DNA of 64,000 bases from an uncultured Eubacteriales bacterium (GCA_900547745.1 URHT01000003.1:1-64000); one strand, 5' to 3'; counted from the stretch's first letter, positions 44,206-53,521 are shown. Numbers and translations: made by a program. Notes: generated by a model not told the origin, from the sequence alone.

Positions 44206-44209
44206 ATTT

Positions 44210-45910
44210 CTATGCCTGTTTTTTCAGTTTTTCTGTATAGAAAGCGGCCACATTCACAGACTTTTCTCCTACCTTGATCGTGCTGTAATCCATCCCTTCT
44301 CTACAGGTCATAATGCCCATATCGCACAGCCGATTTGTTAGTGCGCTGTATGAAAGCCATGGCCATTTTCCTTGTGCCATCTTTTTGAATTTCGCATACC
44401 CAAAAACAAGAAGTTCATTGTCGTTCACGATTTTTCTCCGGCCGCCATCGGGTATTTCTGTTTCACCCTTTTTGATCTCTCCTGCTTCCTGGCAGCATTT
44501 ACGAATATCTTTCAGCAATTCTTCAACGACCTTTTCTGTACGCTTTTCCGTATCCGACCATAGCTGTCTTTGCTGTGATGCCCACAATTTACTATCCTCT
44601 GAAAGTTCTTTCAGATCTTCACCTCTCCCATAAAGTACCAGGAAATTAGTCGCCAATTGGAAAAACTTCTGATATCCCCTGAGTCGCTGCCGCTCACTCT
44701 TCTCGGATTCCAACTCTTTTTGCGCTCCCCGTGCTGCTTTACGAAGCTCATCCTTCCAATCTTGCATCCAATCGAACTGCTCTGTGAGGTCTTCCGGGAA
44801 GTCCTCCCCCCAATTCTCCAGCCCATATCGGAAGCCATCCAGCAAGACATTCGCCTTGGTCGGCAGGCGCTGCGGATCATCTACGATGATATTGATTACG
44901 GCACTGCTTATGATCTCTTCCGTGCTTACTAAAATAGGGACGAGTTTTCCAAAGGGAAATTTCTCCCAGCTGCGTTTTCTCTCTATGGTCTCCTGCATCT
45001 GTTCCACAGCCCTCTGCTGAATGCGCGGCTTATCCACCTGGATATATGGTCTTACCTCGCAGGAGTTGCTGATTTCCTCCCTTTTTGACAGGGACGGGCC
45101 ATAGTTTACCTCTCCACGCACAATAGGATCTTTCCGCAAGAAGTCTTGCGTCCAGATATGCAGCTTCTTTGCGACCTCCTCCGCCATGTCATCATCCTTG
45201 CACACATAGTTCAGCAGATACCACAGCATCATCTTTTTGGGAAGCGCTGGCATCAATTGCAAGGAGATGAGATACGTTGCCAGCGGCCACACCAGCTCAC
45301 TGCTCTTCGCGTCGGGATAGGCGCAAACCGACACATTGTCTTCCCAGTTGTCTTTATAATTCTTTATGCGCCGCAGGAAGTTCCTGGGGAACTTTTCCTC
45401 AATTTCCTCCATTTCCGGCAGGAATATTTTCCACAGTTCCCGCATCTGCCGCTTGCTGTTCATCCAGTCCTGCTCGTTCATACCCAGCGGCTCCATATTG
45501 CCGCGGCGTTCAAAAAACGGCAGCTCCATCAGACAAGCAATAATCTTATCGTCATAATACACCTCGAAATAGGTATACCGCCGGAAGGCTGTTCCGCCTT
45601 CTGCCAACTCATGCAGCCGGAAGTATTCCACGCAAACGGCACCACAAAATACCGTTTTGCCCTTTGGCGTCCGCAGCACAACATAGGGGGGCTCAGCAGA
45701 ATACTCTACAAAATCAGTAATGTCCACCGTTGTCGAACAGCGTGTGCCTATTTCTTCCAGCCATTCCATTTCTGTATTCTTTTGCTCGCTCACCTGAAGA
45801 AGCGGCGGCTTCTCCCCAGCGCTCAAGCGGCGAAGCAGCTTGTCCCTTCTCGCGCTTACCCGATCATATATTTTCTCATCCACAAAAGAATAGAAGTCCT
45901 TCCTTGCCAT
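44210..45910 (-). CDS. Large protein of unknown function
   Basis: A 566-residue soluble protein without signal peptide or membrane helices. I do not recognise a family. The middle contains a long charged helical stretch (RKAARGAQKELESEKSERQR). The last 100 residues (GKWPWLSYSALTNRLCDMGI) look like a winged helix, so DNA binding is possible. GGAGGG precedes the ATG, and TTGCTA/TATAAT upstream gives a promoter. It lies between the replication initiator and the integrase, in divergent orientation to the latter. A replication or regulation role would fit, but this is a guess. Confidence 0.6.
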   Translation of the reverse strand: MARKDFYSFVDEKIYDRVSARRDKLLRRLSAGEKPPLLQVSEQKNTEMEWLEEIGTRCSTTVDITDFVEYSAEPPYVVLRTPKGKTVFCGAVCVEYFRLHELAEGGTAFRRYTYFEVYYDDKIIACLMELPFFERRGNMEPLGMNEQDWMNSKRQMRELWKIFLPEMEEIEEKFPRNFLRRIKNYKDNWEDNVSVCAYPDAKSSELVWPLATYLISLQLMPALPKKMMLWYLLNYVCKDDDMAEEVAKKLHIWTQDFLRKDPIVRGEVNYGPSLSKREEISNSCEVRPYIQVDKPRIQQRAVEQMQETIERKRSWEKFPFGKLVPILVSTEEIISSAVINIIVDDPQRLPTKANVLLDGFRYGLENWGEDFPEDLTEQFDWMQDWKDELRKAARGAQKELESEKSERQRLRGYQKFFQLATNFLVLYGRGEDLKELSEDSKLWASQQRQLWSDTEKRTEKVVEELLKDIRKCCQEAGEIKKGETEIPDGGRRKIVNDNELLVFGYAKFKKMAQGKWPWLSYSALTNRLCDMGIMTCREGMDYSTIKVGEKSVNVAAFYTEKLKKQA

Positions 45911-45988
45911 GCAGCACCCTCCTTTGTTATAATTCTATACTTTTCATTATATACGATATTTTTTCTATAGCAAGAATTCTTTCTCTCC

Positions 45989-46044
45989 TTGCCTTCTCTT
46001 GCTTTACATGTTACAATATAGAACATGATACAACGAACTTGTTC
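45989..46044 (+). promoter_or_regulatory. Integrase promoter with two palindromes
   Basis: TTGCCT (45989-45994) and TACAAT (46012-46017) are 17 apart. CATGTT/AACATG (46007-46027) overlaps the -10 box, and GAACTTGTTC (46035-46044) lies against the ribosome site GGAGG. Repression of the integrase is likely. Confidence 0.65.
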
Positions 46045-46055
46045 GGAGGTATACC

Positions 46056-47792
46056 ATGGACATTCACGACATTCGCCAGCAGCTGCGGACAAAAAGCATA
46101 TATGACATTCCTCTGCGGGTGACGTACTATGCCCGTGTTTCCTCAGAATCGGATGAACAGCTGAACTCGCTGGGCAATCAGATCCAATACTATGAGGACT
46201 TCATCCGCCGGAACGCCGCATGGGCGTTCGTCCCCGGCTACATTGACGAGGGCTTGTCCGGCATATCCACCAAGCACCGGGAGAACTTCAACCGCATGAT
46301 CGATGACGCGGCGGAGGATAAATTCGATCTGGTCATCACCAAGGAGATCTCCCGCTTCGCCCGCAACACGCTGGACTCCATCCAATTCACGCGACAGCTC
46401 CTCGGCTGCGGTGTGGGTGTGTTCTTCCAGAATGACAACATCAATACCTTTGATGAGGACTCCGAACTGCGGCTGTCCATCATGTCCTCCATTGCCCAGG
46501 ACGAGCTGCGCAAGCTCAGCAGCCGCGTAAAATTTGGCCATCAACAGGCCATCAAGAATAACGTAGTGCTGGGAAACAGCCGCATTTTCGGCTATCGCAA
46601 GGAAGACCGCAGACTGGTCATTGACGAGGGACAGGCGCCTATGGTACAGGAGCTGTTCGAACTGTACGCCACGGATCAGTACAGCATGAAGCAGATCGAA
46701 ACCCTCTTTTGGGAGAAGGGCTACCGCAACCTCAACGGTAAGAAAATCGCCCACACCACCATGTCCAATATGATCTCCAATCCTAAATACAAGGGCTACT
46801 ATGTAGGAAACAAGGTCAAGGTGGTGGATATGTTCACCAAAAAGCAGAAATTCCTCCCACCGGAGGAATGGGTGATGTTCAAAGACGAGACGGGTGAGAT
46901 CGTGCCCGCTATTGTCTCCGAGGAGCTGTGGGAACAGTCCAATGCAGTTCTGCGCCGCCGCAGCGATGACGTAAAGAACCGACAAGGCATTTGCAATCAC
47001 GCCAATCTGCTGACCGGAAAGCTCTATTGCACCTGCTGCGGCACCGCCTACTACCGTCGGGAATCTCAGGACAAGCATGGCCATAAAAACAGCAAATGGG
47101 TCTGCTCCGGCAAGATCAAAAACGGCGCGGACTCCTGCGCCTCCTTCCCCGTCTATGAGGACGAGATCAAACCCCTGTTGCTGGATGTGTTCCGCGATAC
47201 GGAGGCCAGCGCAGAGGCGCTGATCGAAGAATATGTAGAATTATTTAAATCTCTGAACCGTGGCGGTAAGTTGGATAAGCAGATCGCCTCGCTGCAAAAG
47301 CAGCTGGAAACAGTAGAGCAGAAGCGCATGAAGCTGCTGACCTACAACGCCCAAGGCAAGCTGGATGATGCGGATTTCCTTGCCATGAACAAAAAATGCT
47401 CCGCTGAGGCAAAGGAACTGCAAACGCAGTTGGCAGAGGCGCTTACACAGCAGGAATCCACCGGCAGCCTAAAGCAGCAGCTGGATACGATTCGCACCGT
47501 CCTGCGCAATGCACAGAAGGACGCCGCCAAGGGCGTCATCACCAAGGAGTTCGTGGCCCGCTATATCGATAAGATCTTTGTCACACCGGAGGAGAACGGT
47601 TCCCTCCGACTGGATATCAAGATTTTCACCGGCGAGAGTTGCGAAAAGCACCTGCAAAACCTGCGGCATCAGGCAGCGGCGCAAGCTGTTGTACCGCAAT
47701 CAGTTGCGGCGTTTTCACCGGCTGGTGATCCCGAAGTTTCTACGGGTCACACTTTCAAGAAGATGATCGAGTCCTACGAGAAGAATCTGTAA
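46056..47792 (+). CDS. Large serine integrase of the island
   Basis: A 578-residue recombinase. Catalytic domain with YARVSSESDEQ (Ser29), then EISRFARNTLDSI and DEGLSGIST. Recombinase domain about 160-270, zinc ribbon with CTCCGTAYYRR near 326 and VCSGKIKNGADSC near 350, and coiled coil 395-470. The final residues FKKMIESYEKNL are the C-terminus of the split SASP, fused in frame at attR. In the excised circle the frame would instead end with the 30 residues now attached to the SASP fragment (TAG at 30194-30196). The integrated and excised forms thus have different C-termini. A strong ribosome site (CGGAGG) precedes the ATG. Confidence 0.93.
   Translation: MDIHDIRQQLRTKSIYDIPLRVTYYARVSSESDEQLNSLGNQIQYYEDFIRRNAAWAFVPGYIDEGLSGISTKHRENFNRMIDDAAEDKFDLVITKEISRFARNTLDSIQFTRQLLGCGVGVFFQNDNINTFDEDSELRLSIMSSIAQDELRKLSSRVKFGHQQAIKNNVVLGNSRIFGYRKEDRRLVIDEGQAPMVQELFELYATDQYSMKQIETLFWEKGYRNLNGKKIAHTTMSNMISNPKYKGYYVGNKVKVVDMFTKKQKFLPPEEWVMFKDETGEIVPAIVSEELWEQSNAVLRRRSDDVKNRQGICNHANLLTGKLYCTCCGTAYYRRESQDKHGHKNSKWVCSGKIKNGADSCASFPVYEDEIKPLLLDVFRDTEASAEALIEEYVELFKSLNRGGKLDKQIASLQKQLETVEQKRMKLLTYNAQGKLDDADFLAMNKKCSAEAKELQTQLAEALTQQESTGSLKQQLDTIRTVLRNAQKDAAKGVITKEFVARYIDKIFVTPEENGSLRLDIKIFTGESCEKHLQNLRHQAAAQAVVPQSVAAFSPAGDPEVSTGHTFKKMIESYEKNL
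47755..47765 (+). other. attR core of the island
   Basis: Second copy of TCAAGAAGATG. To its right the sequence continues with the SASP codons ATC GAG TCC TAC GAG AAG AAT CTG and a stop. To its left lies the attP arm TACGGGT (47741-47747). Confidence 0.85.
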
Positions 47793-47814
47793 CGGTCCTT
47801 CCCGCACGGCAAAA

Positions 47815-47846
47815 GCTGGCAGGCACAGATGTGCCTGCCGGTTTTG
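47815..47846. terminator. Terminator after the SASP 3' end
   Basis: GGCAGGCACA (47818-47827) and TGTGCCTGCC (47830-47839), followed by GTTTTG. It serves the SASP gene (+) and the polysaccharide operon (-). Confidence 0.85.
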
Positions 47847-47853
47847 TATGCTC

Positions 47854-48603
47854 TTACAGTTTGATTCTTCCGGCGAGGAAGTCCTCGTACCGGTCGCAGA
47901 TGTCCTGCACGTCATCGCCGAAGGCGATCTGCCGCCCCTTGTGGAGCCACAGCACCTTGCTGCATAGCTCCCGTATCTGCCCCAGCGAGTGGGACACCAG
48001 AATGCTGGTGGCTCCGGAGGACAGTATCTCCCGCATCTTGGCCTCGCTCTTTCTGCGGAACGCGCCGTCACCCACCGACAGCACCTCGTCCAGAATGAGG
48101 ATATCCGGCTGCACCAGACTGGCGATGGAAAACGCCAGCCGGCTCTTCATGCCAGAGGACAGCTGCTTGAACGGACGGTTCTCGAACTCCCGCAGCTCCG
48201 CAAAGTCGATGATCTGCTGGTACATCTCATCCATAAATTTCCGGGTGTAGCCCAGCATGGCGCCCCGGAGATAGGTATTCTCCCGCACGGTCAGATCGCC
48301 GTCAAAGCCGCTGGCCAGCTCCAGCAGCGCCGCGATGGTGCCCTCCCGCCGGACAACGCCGTGCGTAGGCTCCATGATACCGCTGACAGCCTTCAGCAGC
48401 GTGGATTTTCCCGCGCCGTTGGTGCCGATGATACCCAGCATGTCGCCCTTTTCCAGCTTGAAGTTGATGTCTCTGTCCGCCCAGAACTCCTGCACATGGT
48501 AGTCGCGCTTCAGCTTCCGCACCACGAACTCCTTCAAGCCGATGTCCTTGAAGTCGCCGGTGATATACCGGACGGAGACGTGATCCACCTCTAAAATGCT
48601 CAT
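47854..48603 (-). CDS. ABC exporter ATPase for a polysaccharide (Wzt/TagH type)
   Basis: A 249-residue ATPase. Walker A GTNGAGKST near residue 60, signature LSSGMKSRL near 147 and Walker B ILILDEVLSVGD near 165, with the H-loop in LVSHSLGQI. The N-terminal part (FKDIGLKEFVVRKLKRDYH) is typical for polysaccharide or teichoic acid exporters. No C-terminal glycan-binding domain is present. It pairs with the permease encoded 11 bases upstream and is the last gene of the polysaccharide operon. Confidence 0.93.
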   Translation of the reverse strand: MSILEVDHVSVRYITGDFKDIGLKEFVVRKLKRDYHVQEFWADRDINFKLEKGDMLGIIGTNGAGKSTLLKAVSGIMEPTHGVVRREGTIAALLELASGFDGDLTVRENTYLRGAMLGYTRKFMDEMYQQIIDFAELREFENRPFKQLSSGMKSRLAFSIASLVQPDILILDEVLSVGDGAFRRKSEAKMREILSSGATSILVSHSLGQIRELCSKVLWLHKGRQIAFGDDVQDICDRYEDFLAGRIKL

Positions 48604-48614
48604 GTCACGCCTCC

Positions 48615-49382
48615 TTACACATAGTACAGAAAACGGGTGTTGTACTTCTTATACATGAAGCAGCCCAACCCCAGCACCACCAGCACGTCCGCCAGCATCA
48701 GCAGGTGGAACCACACCGTGGGCACGGCGGCGTCGATGACGATCTTCCGGAAGTACCGGATGAACAGGTAGATGGGATTCGCCAGAAACAGGCACTGGAC
48801 GTTGTAGCTGTAATGGTCAATGGTGTAGAAGATGGCAGAGGCGTACATCAGCAGCTGGGTAAAGATGCTCCACAGGTACTGGATATCCCGGAAGAACACA
48901 AACAGCGCCGAAAGGATCAGCCCTACGCCGATGTTGAACAGCACCAGCAGGCAGGTGGGATACAGCAGCAGGAAGAACCGCCATGTGAACGTGATGTGGT
49001 CAAAGGCACAGAACACGAAGAAAATGCACAGCGTCAGGCCAAAGTTGATGAGGGTCTGCACGTTCTTAGAGAACAGGAACAGATACTTGGGCACATTGAC
49101 CTTGGTGAAGATGCCCGCGTTGCTCATCAGGGACTGCATGCCCTGCGAGGTGGACTCGTTGAAGTAGGAGAACACCAGGTTGCCGCAGAACAGATAGGTG
49201 GTATAGTGCGCCATGTTCCGCCCGAAGAACTGGGTAAACACCAGCTTCATCACCAGCAGCATCAGCAGCGGTGACAGCAGGCTCCACGCCATGCCCAGCA
49301 CCGTGCGCTTGTATTTCTTTTTGAAGTCGCGCTTTACCAGCTCCTCAAAAAGGAACTGGTAGCGCAGATATTTTTGCAGCAT
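48615..49382 (-). CDS. ABC exporter permease for a polysaccharide (Wzm/TagG type)
   Basis: A 255-residue membrane permease of the ABC-2 type with six helices. The N-terminal amphipathic part FEELVKRDFKKKYKRTVLGM is characteristic of polysaccharide exporters. Start: ATG 49382 with GAGG upstream at short distance; ATG 49400 is possible. The open frame continues farther upstream, but there it overlaps glf and is not protein. Together with the ATPase it would move lipid-linked glycan across the membrane. Confidence 0.92.
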   Translation of the reverse strand: MLQKYLRYQFLFEELVKRDFKKKYKRTVLGMAWSLLSPLLMLLVMKLVFTQFFGRNMAHYTTYLFCGNLVFSYFNESTSQGMQSLMSNAGIFTKVNVPKYLFLFSKNVQTLINFGLTLCIFFVFCAFDHITFTWRFFLLLYPTCLLVLFNIGVGLILSALFVFFRDIQYLWSIFTQLLMYASAIFYTIDHYSYNVQCLFLANPIYLFIRYFRKIVIDAAVPTVWFHLLMLADVLVVLGLGCFMYKKYNTRFLYYV

Positions 49383-49444
49383 AAAACCTCGATCTCGCAT
49401 GATATCCCGCAGGATACCGGTCGTTTCCGTGACGCCCCGCAGGG

Positions 49445-50548
49445 TCACTGCACCTGCTGGGCCAGCGCCAGTGCCGCAGCGATGACCTGATCCATGTCGT
49501 AGTAGCGGTACGCACCCAGCCGCCCGCCGAACAGCGTGTGCGGCTCCTGCGCCGCCAGCGCCGCATAGCGCTGGTACAGCTCGGTGTTCCGCTGGTCGTT
49601 GACGGGATAGTACGGCTCGTCCCCCGGCTGCCACGCGGCGCTGTACTCCCGGGTGATGACGGTTTTGGGCTGGGCGCCGAAGGTAAAGTGCTTGTGCTCG
49701 ATGATACGCGTCCACGGTGTCTCCGCGTCCGTATAGTTGACCACGGCGTTGCCCTGATAATTGTCGGTATCCAGCACCTCCGTCTCAAAGCGGAGGCTGC
49801 GGTACTCCAGCGCGCCCAGCCGGTAGTCGAAATAGGCGTCGATAGCCCCGGTGTAGACCACCGTTTCCGCCAGCGCGGACAGTTCCCCCCTTTGCCGGAG
49901 GAAATCCGTGTGCAGCCGTACCGGGATCCCCGCCAGCAGCCGCTCCGCCAGCGCGGTATAGCCCTCCTCGGGGATGCCCTGATAGCGGGCATTGAAGTAG
50001 TTGTTGTCGTAGGTGAAGCGCACCGGCAGACGCCGGATGATGAAGGCCGGCAGCTCCGTGCAGGGACGGCCCCACTGCTTCTGGGTGTAGCCCTTCACCA
50101 GCTTTTCATAGATGTCACGCCCCACCAGACGGATGGCCTGCTCCTCCAGATCCCGCGGCTCGCCGTCACCGGCGGCCGCCTGCTGGCGGCATATCTCCTC
50201 CCGCGCCTGCTCCGGCGTGATGACACCCCACATCTGGTGGAAGGTGTTCATGTTGAAGGGCAGGTTATACAGCTCGCCCCGGTAGTTGGCGATGGGGCTG
50301 TTGGTAAAGCGGTTGAAGCGGGCAAAGCGGTTAACGTAGGCCCACACCTCCTCATCGTTGGTGTGGAAGATGTGCGCGCCGTAGCGGTGAACGTCGATGC
50401 CCTCCACCGTCTCGGTGTAGGCGTTGCCGGCAATATGGCCGCGCCGGTCAATGACAAGGCATTTCCTCCCCGCATCCGTCATTTCGCGGGCAAACACCGC
50501 GCCGAACAGGCCGGCGCCCACGATGAGATAGTCGAACTCCCTGCTCAT
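49445..50548 (-). CDS. glf: UDP-galactopyranose mutase
   Basis: A 367-residue flavoprotein that converts UDP-galactopyranose to UDP-galactofuranose. The FAD dinucleotide motif is VGAGLFGAVFAREM near the N-terminus, with VIDRRGHIAGNAYTE and HRYGAHIFHTNDEEVW following. The C-terminal GGRLGAYRYYDMDQVI region completes the family pattern. It shows that the glycan made here contains galactofuranose. It lies one base downstream of the dehydrogenase gene and 60 bases before the permease. Confidence 0.95.
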   Translation of the reverse strand: MSREFDYLIVGAGLFGAVFAREMTDAGRKCLVIDRRGHIAGNAYTETVEGIDVHRYGAHIFHTNDEEVWAYVNRFARFNRFTNSPIANYRGELYNLPFNMNTFHQMWGVITPEQAREEICRQQAAAGDGEPRDLEEQAIRLVGRDIYEKLVKGYTQKQWGRPCTELPAFIIRRLPVRFTYDNNYFNARYQGIPEEGYTALAERLLAGIPVRLHTDFLRQRGELSALAETVVYTGAIDAYFDYRLGALEYRSLRFETEVLDTDNYQGNAVVNYTDAETPWTRIIEHKHFTFGAQPKTVITREYSAAWQPGDEPYYPVNDQRNTELYQRYAALAAQEPHTLFGGRLGAYRYYDMDQVIAAALALAQQVQ

Positions 50549-50549
50549 A

Positions 50550-51506
50550 TCACTGCAGTGCCTCGCGGACGCGGCAGGCGCTCTCCCGGAAGGCAGCCAG
50601 CTCCTCCGGCGCCCAGTTCTCCTGGATGCGGCGCTCCACCCCGTGGCCGCCGATGATAGACGGTACGCTCAGCGCCACACCGGACACGCCGTACTCCCCC
50701 TGCAGCGGGGTGGACACGGAGGCGATGGTGGGGCGCTGGTTCAGCACCGCGTCCGCCAGCAAGCACACACAGGTGGCGATGCCATAGTGGGTCTTGCCCT
50801 TGGCGGAGATGATGGACGCGCCCATGGTGCGTACCTCCTCCGCAATACGGGCACGCTCCTCCGCCGTCCACGGCAGGCCCACGCTGGCGCAGTACTCGCC
50901 CATGGTGATGCCGCCCACGGACAGACGGCTCCACAGCGGGATCTGGGAATCGCCGTGCTCGCCCACGATATAGCCGTTGATCACCGCCGTGTTCAGCCCC
51001 ACATAGTCCGCGATGACGCGGATCATGCGGGAGGTATCCAGCGTACAGCCTGTGCCGAAGACCATGCCGTCCGGCAGCTCCATGCCCTGCGCGCACAGGG
51101 ACACCATCACGTCCACAGGATTGGACACCACCATGATGACGCTGTGGGTATAGTACTTTTTGATCTCGGCCACCACGCCCTCCATGATCTTGCGGTTGTC
51201 CGAGATCATATTCAGGCGCGTCTCGCCGGGGCGGCGGTTCCGTCCTGCGGTGATGATGATGAGATCACAGTCCGCGCAGTCGGCATACTCGCCCACCCGC
51301 ACCGAGCACTCGCCCATATAGGGGATGCCATGCTGGATGTCGGTGGCCTCGCCCCACGCCTTGTTGGTATCCAGATCAATGAGTACGATCTCCTGCGCCA
51401 GATCACGCAGCGTCAGGGCGTAGGCGATGGACGCGCCCACATAGCCCGCGCCCACGATGGCCACCTTCTTGCGTCCGATGGGATAGTAAAACTTTCGTTC
51501 TGTCAT
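50550..51506 (-). CDS. Lactate/malate dehydrogenase family protein (Arg at the specificity position)
   Basis: A 318-residue NAD-dependent 2-hydroxyacid dehydrogenase. NAD motif GAGYVGASIAYAL, catalytic His in GEHGDSQIPLW, Asp in CTLDTSRM, and substrate Arg in PGETRLNM. The specificity loop reads GRNRRPGETR; L-lactate dehydrogenases have GANQKPGETR. The Gln (102 in Bacillus numbering) is replaced by Arg, as in malate dehydrogenases. The rest of the protein follows the lactate group. It is embedded in a polysaccharide operon, which is unusual for either activity. Confidence 0.85.
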   Translation of the reverse strand: MTERKFYYPIGRKKVAIVGAGYVGASIAYALTLRDLAQEIVLIDLDTNKAWGEATDIQHGIPYMGECSVRVGEYADCADCDLIIITAGRNRRPGETRLNMISDNRKIMEGVVAEIKKYYTHSVIMVVSNPVDVMVSLCAQGMELPDGMVFGTGCTLDTSRMIRVIADYVGLNTAVINGYIVGEHGDSQIPLWSRLSVGGITMGEYCASVGLPWTAEERARIAEEVRTMGASIISAKGKTHYGIATCVCLLADAVLNQRPTIASVSTPLQGEYGVSGVALSVPSIIGGHGVERRIQENWAPEELAAFRESACRVREALQ

Positions 51507-51573
51507 CTTATACTCCGTTCCTTACTCTCCCCGTAGGGGCTTCGCATGCCTGCCGCCGGCGGGGCGGCGGGCC

Positions 51574-52623
51574 TCAGGAATACATTTTCCCATAGTAGGT
51601 CAGATAAGCGCCGGACGTAACGCCGCGCATCCACTCCTCGTGGGACAGATACCAGTCGATGGTCTTGGCCATACCCGCCTCAAAGCTGTAGGCCGGCTCC
51701 CAGCCCAGCTGCGTGGTGATCTTGGTGTTGTCGATGGCATAGCGGCGGTCATGACCGGGTCGGTCCTTCACATGGGTGATAAGGGACTCGTCCTTGCCCA
51801 TGCGGGACAGAATCAGCTTCACGATCTCGATATTGGCCTTTTCGTTGTTGCCGCCCACGTTGTATACCTCGCCCACGATGCCCTTTTCCAGCACCGTGTC
51901 GATGGCGGAGCAGTGATCCTCCACATACAGCCAGTCACGCACCTGCATACCGTCGCCGTAAACGGGCAGCGCCTTGTCGTTGGCGGCGTTGTGCAGCATC
52001 AGGGGGATCAGCTTCTCCGGGAACTGATAGGGGCCATAGTTATTGGAGCAGCGGGTGATGTTCACCGGCATGCCGAACGTCTCGTGATAGGCCCGGACGA
52101 TCATGTCCGCGGAGGCCTTGGCAGCGGAGTAGGGGCTGTTGGGGGACAGGGGCGTCATCTCGGTGAACATGCCCGTGGCGCCCAGCGCGCCGTACACCTC
52201 ATCGGTGGATACCTGCAGGAACTTGACGCCCTCCCGGTAGTCGCGGCAGTACTTGTCATCCGGTGCCGCCGACCAGCAGCGCCGCGCCGCGTCCAGCAGC
52301 GTCTGGGTGCCCAGCACATTGGTGGTCAGGAACAGCTCCGGCTGGGTGATGCTGCGGTCAACGTGACTCTCCGCCGCGAAATTCACCACGGCGTCGAAGT
52401 CGTACTGCCGGAACAGATCGCCCACCAGCGCACGGTCGCCGATGTCGCCGCGCACGAAGATGTGGCGCGGCTCGTCCTTCAGATCCGCCAGATTCTCCAG
52501 ATTGCCCGCATAGGTCAGGGCATCCAGATCCACGATACGCAGCTGGGGGTGCTTGTCCAGCATGTAGTGGACAAAATTGGAGCCGATGAAGCCGGCGCCG
52601 CCGGTCACAAGGATGGTTTTCAT
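51574..52623 (-). CDS. rfbB: dTDP-glucose 4,6-dehydratase
   Basis: A 349-residue short-chain dehydrogenase-type enzyme that turns dTDP-glucose into dTDP-4-keto-6-deoxyglucose. NAD motif [14 protein letters not shown] at the N-terminus, active-site [10 protein letters not shown] near 135, and [15 protein letters not shown] near 165 (Tyr and Lys of YxxxK). It overlaps rfbA by four bases. It works in sequence with rfbA, and the product feeds the epimerase and the aminotransferase of the same operon. Confidence 0.96.
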   Translation of the reverse strand: MKTILVTGGAGFIGSNFVHYMLDKHPQLRIVDLDALTYAGNLENLADLKDEPRHIFVRGDIGDRALVGDLFRQYDFDAVVNFAAESHVDRSITQPELFLTTNVLGTQTLLDAARRCWSAAPDDKYCRDYREGVKFLQVSTDEVYGALGATGMFTEMTPLSPNSPYSAAKASADMIVRAYHETFGMPVNITRCSNNYGPYQFPEKLIPLMLHNAANDKALPVYGDGMQVRDWLYVEDHCSAIDTVLEKGIVGEVYNVGGNNEKANIEIVKLILSRMGKDESLITHVKDRPGHDRRYAIDNTKITTQLGWEPAYSFEAGMAKTIDWYLSHEEWMRGVTSGAYLTYYGKMYS

Positions 52624-53495
52624 TTAATATCCTCCTCTGCGGTCTTGATGAGGTACTGGCCGTAGGCCGTTTTCAGCATGGGCTGCGCCAGCTCGATGAG
52701 CTGCTCTCTGGTGATGTAGCCCAGACGGTAGGCGATCTCCTCGATGCAGGAGACGTACAGGCCCTGCCGGCGCTGGACGATGGACACGAAGTCCGCAGCC
52801 TCCAGCAGACCCTCGTGGGTGCCGGTATCCAGCCACGCCACGCCGCGTCCGAACAGCTCCACCCGCAGGGTGCCCCGGCGCAGGTACTCGTTGTTCACCG
52901 CCGTGATCTCCTTCTCGCCCCGTGCGGAGGGCTTGATGCTCTTGGCGATCTCCACCACGTCCTTGTCGTAGAAGTACAGACCCGGCACGGCGTAGTCGGA
53001 CTTGGGCTGCTTGGGCTTCTCCTCAATGGAGCGCACATTGCCGTCGGCGTCGAACTCCACGATGCCGAATTCGCTGGGATTCTGCACCTTGTAGCCGAAG
53101 ATGGTGGCGCCGCTGTCATGGTTGACGGCGCGGTGCAGGATACCCGTCAGGCCCCGGGCGTAGAAGATGTTGTCGCCCAGGATCAGCGCGACGCTGTCGC
53201 CGTTGATGAACTCCTCCCCGATGAGGAACGCCTCGGCAATGCCGTTGGGCTGCTCCTGCACGGCGTAGGAGATGTCCAGCCCCAGCTGGTGTCCGTCGCC
53301 CAGCAGCTCCTGAAATACCGGCACGTCCCGGACGGTGGAGATGATGAGGATCTCCCGGATGCCGGCCAGCATCAGTGTGGACAGCGGATAGTAGATCATG
53401 GGCTTGTCGTAGATGGCAAGGATCTGCTTGGAGACCGCCCGCGTCAGGGGATACAGACGTGTGCCGGAGCCGCCGGCCAAAATGATTCCCTTCAT
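52620..53495 (-). CDS. rfbA: Glucose-1-phosphate thymidylyltransferase
   Basis: A 291-residue nucleotidyltransferase that makes dTDP-glucose. The N-terminal signature is [20 protein letters not shown] with [18 protein letters not shown]; later [12 protein letters not shown] and [18 protein letters not shown]. The length is standard for the family. It begins the dTDP-sugar branch. The ATG has GAGAGGA upstream. Confidence 0.96.
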   Translation of the reverse strand: MKGIILAGGSGTRLYPLTRAVSKQILAIYDKPMIYYPLSTLMLAGIREILIISTVRDVPVFQELLGDGHQLGLDISYAVQEQPNGIAEAFLIGEEFINGDSVALILGDNIFYARGLTGILHRAVNHDSGATIFGYKVQNPSEFGIVEFDADGNVRSIEEKPKQPKSDYAVPGLYFYDKDVVEIAKSIKPSARGEKEITAVNNEYLRRGTLRVELFGRGVAWLDTGTHEGLLEAADFVSIVQRRQGLYVSCIEEIAYRLGYITREQLIELAQPMLKTAYGQYLIKTAEEDIK

Positions 53496-53521
53496 ATTTT
53501 CCTCTCCTCCCGCCGGATTAT

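Larger units (their letters stand above)
30093..47765. mobile_element. 17.66-kb integrative island inserted in a SASP gene
   Basis: Bounded by the 11-bp direct repeat. Content: a small hydrophobic peptide, RelBE-like pair, restriction-modification enzyme, AbrB/HipA-like pair, resolvase, MNT/HEPN pair, DUF3846, amidotransferase, amidoligase, XRE regulator, zinc-ribbon membrane proteins, SHOCT peptide, replication initiator, an unknown large protein and a serine integrase at the right end. No relaxase, coupling protein or phage structural gene is visible, so transfer would need help in trans. The GC content of some genes (notably 31443-34031) is visibly lower than that of the chromosome. Confidence 0.85.

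Noticed and set aside
30093..47765. Classification of the island as a complete conjugative element or prophage
   Set aside because: No relaxase, coupling ATPase, secretion or phage structural genes are visible between the two att cores.
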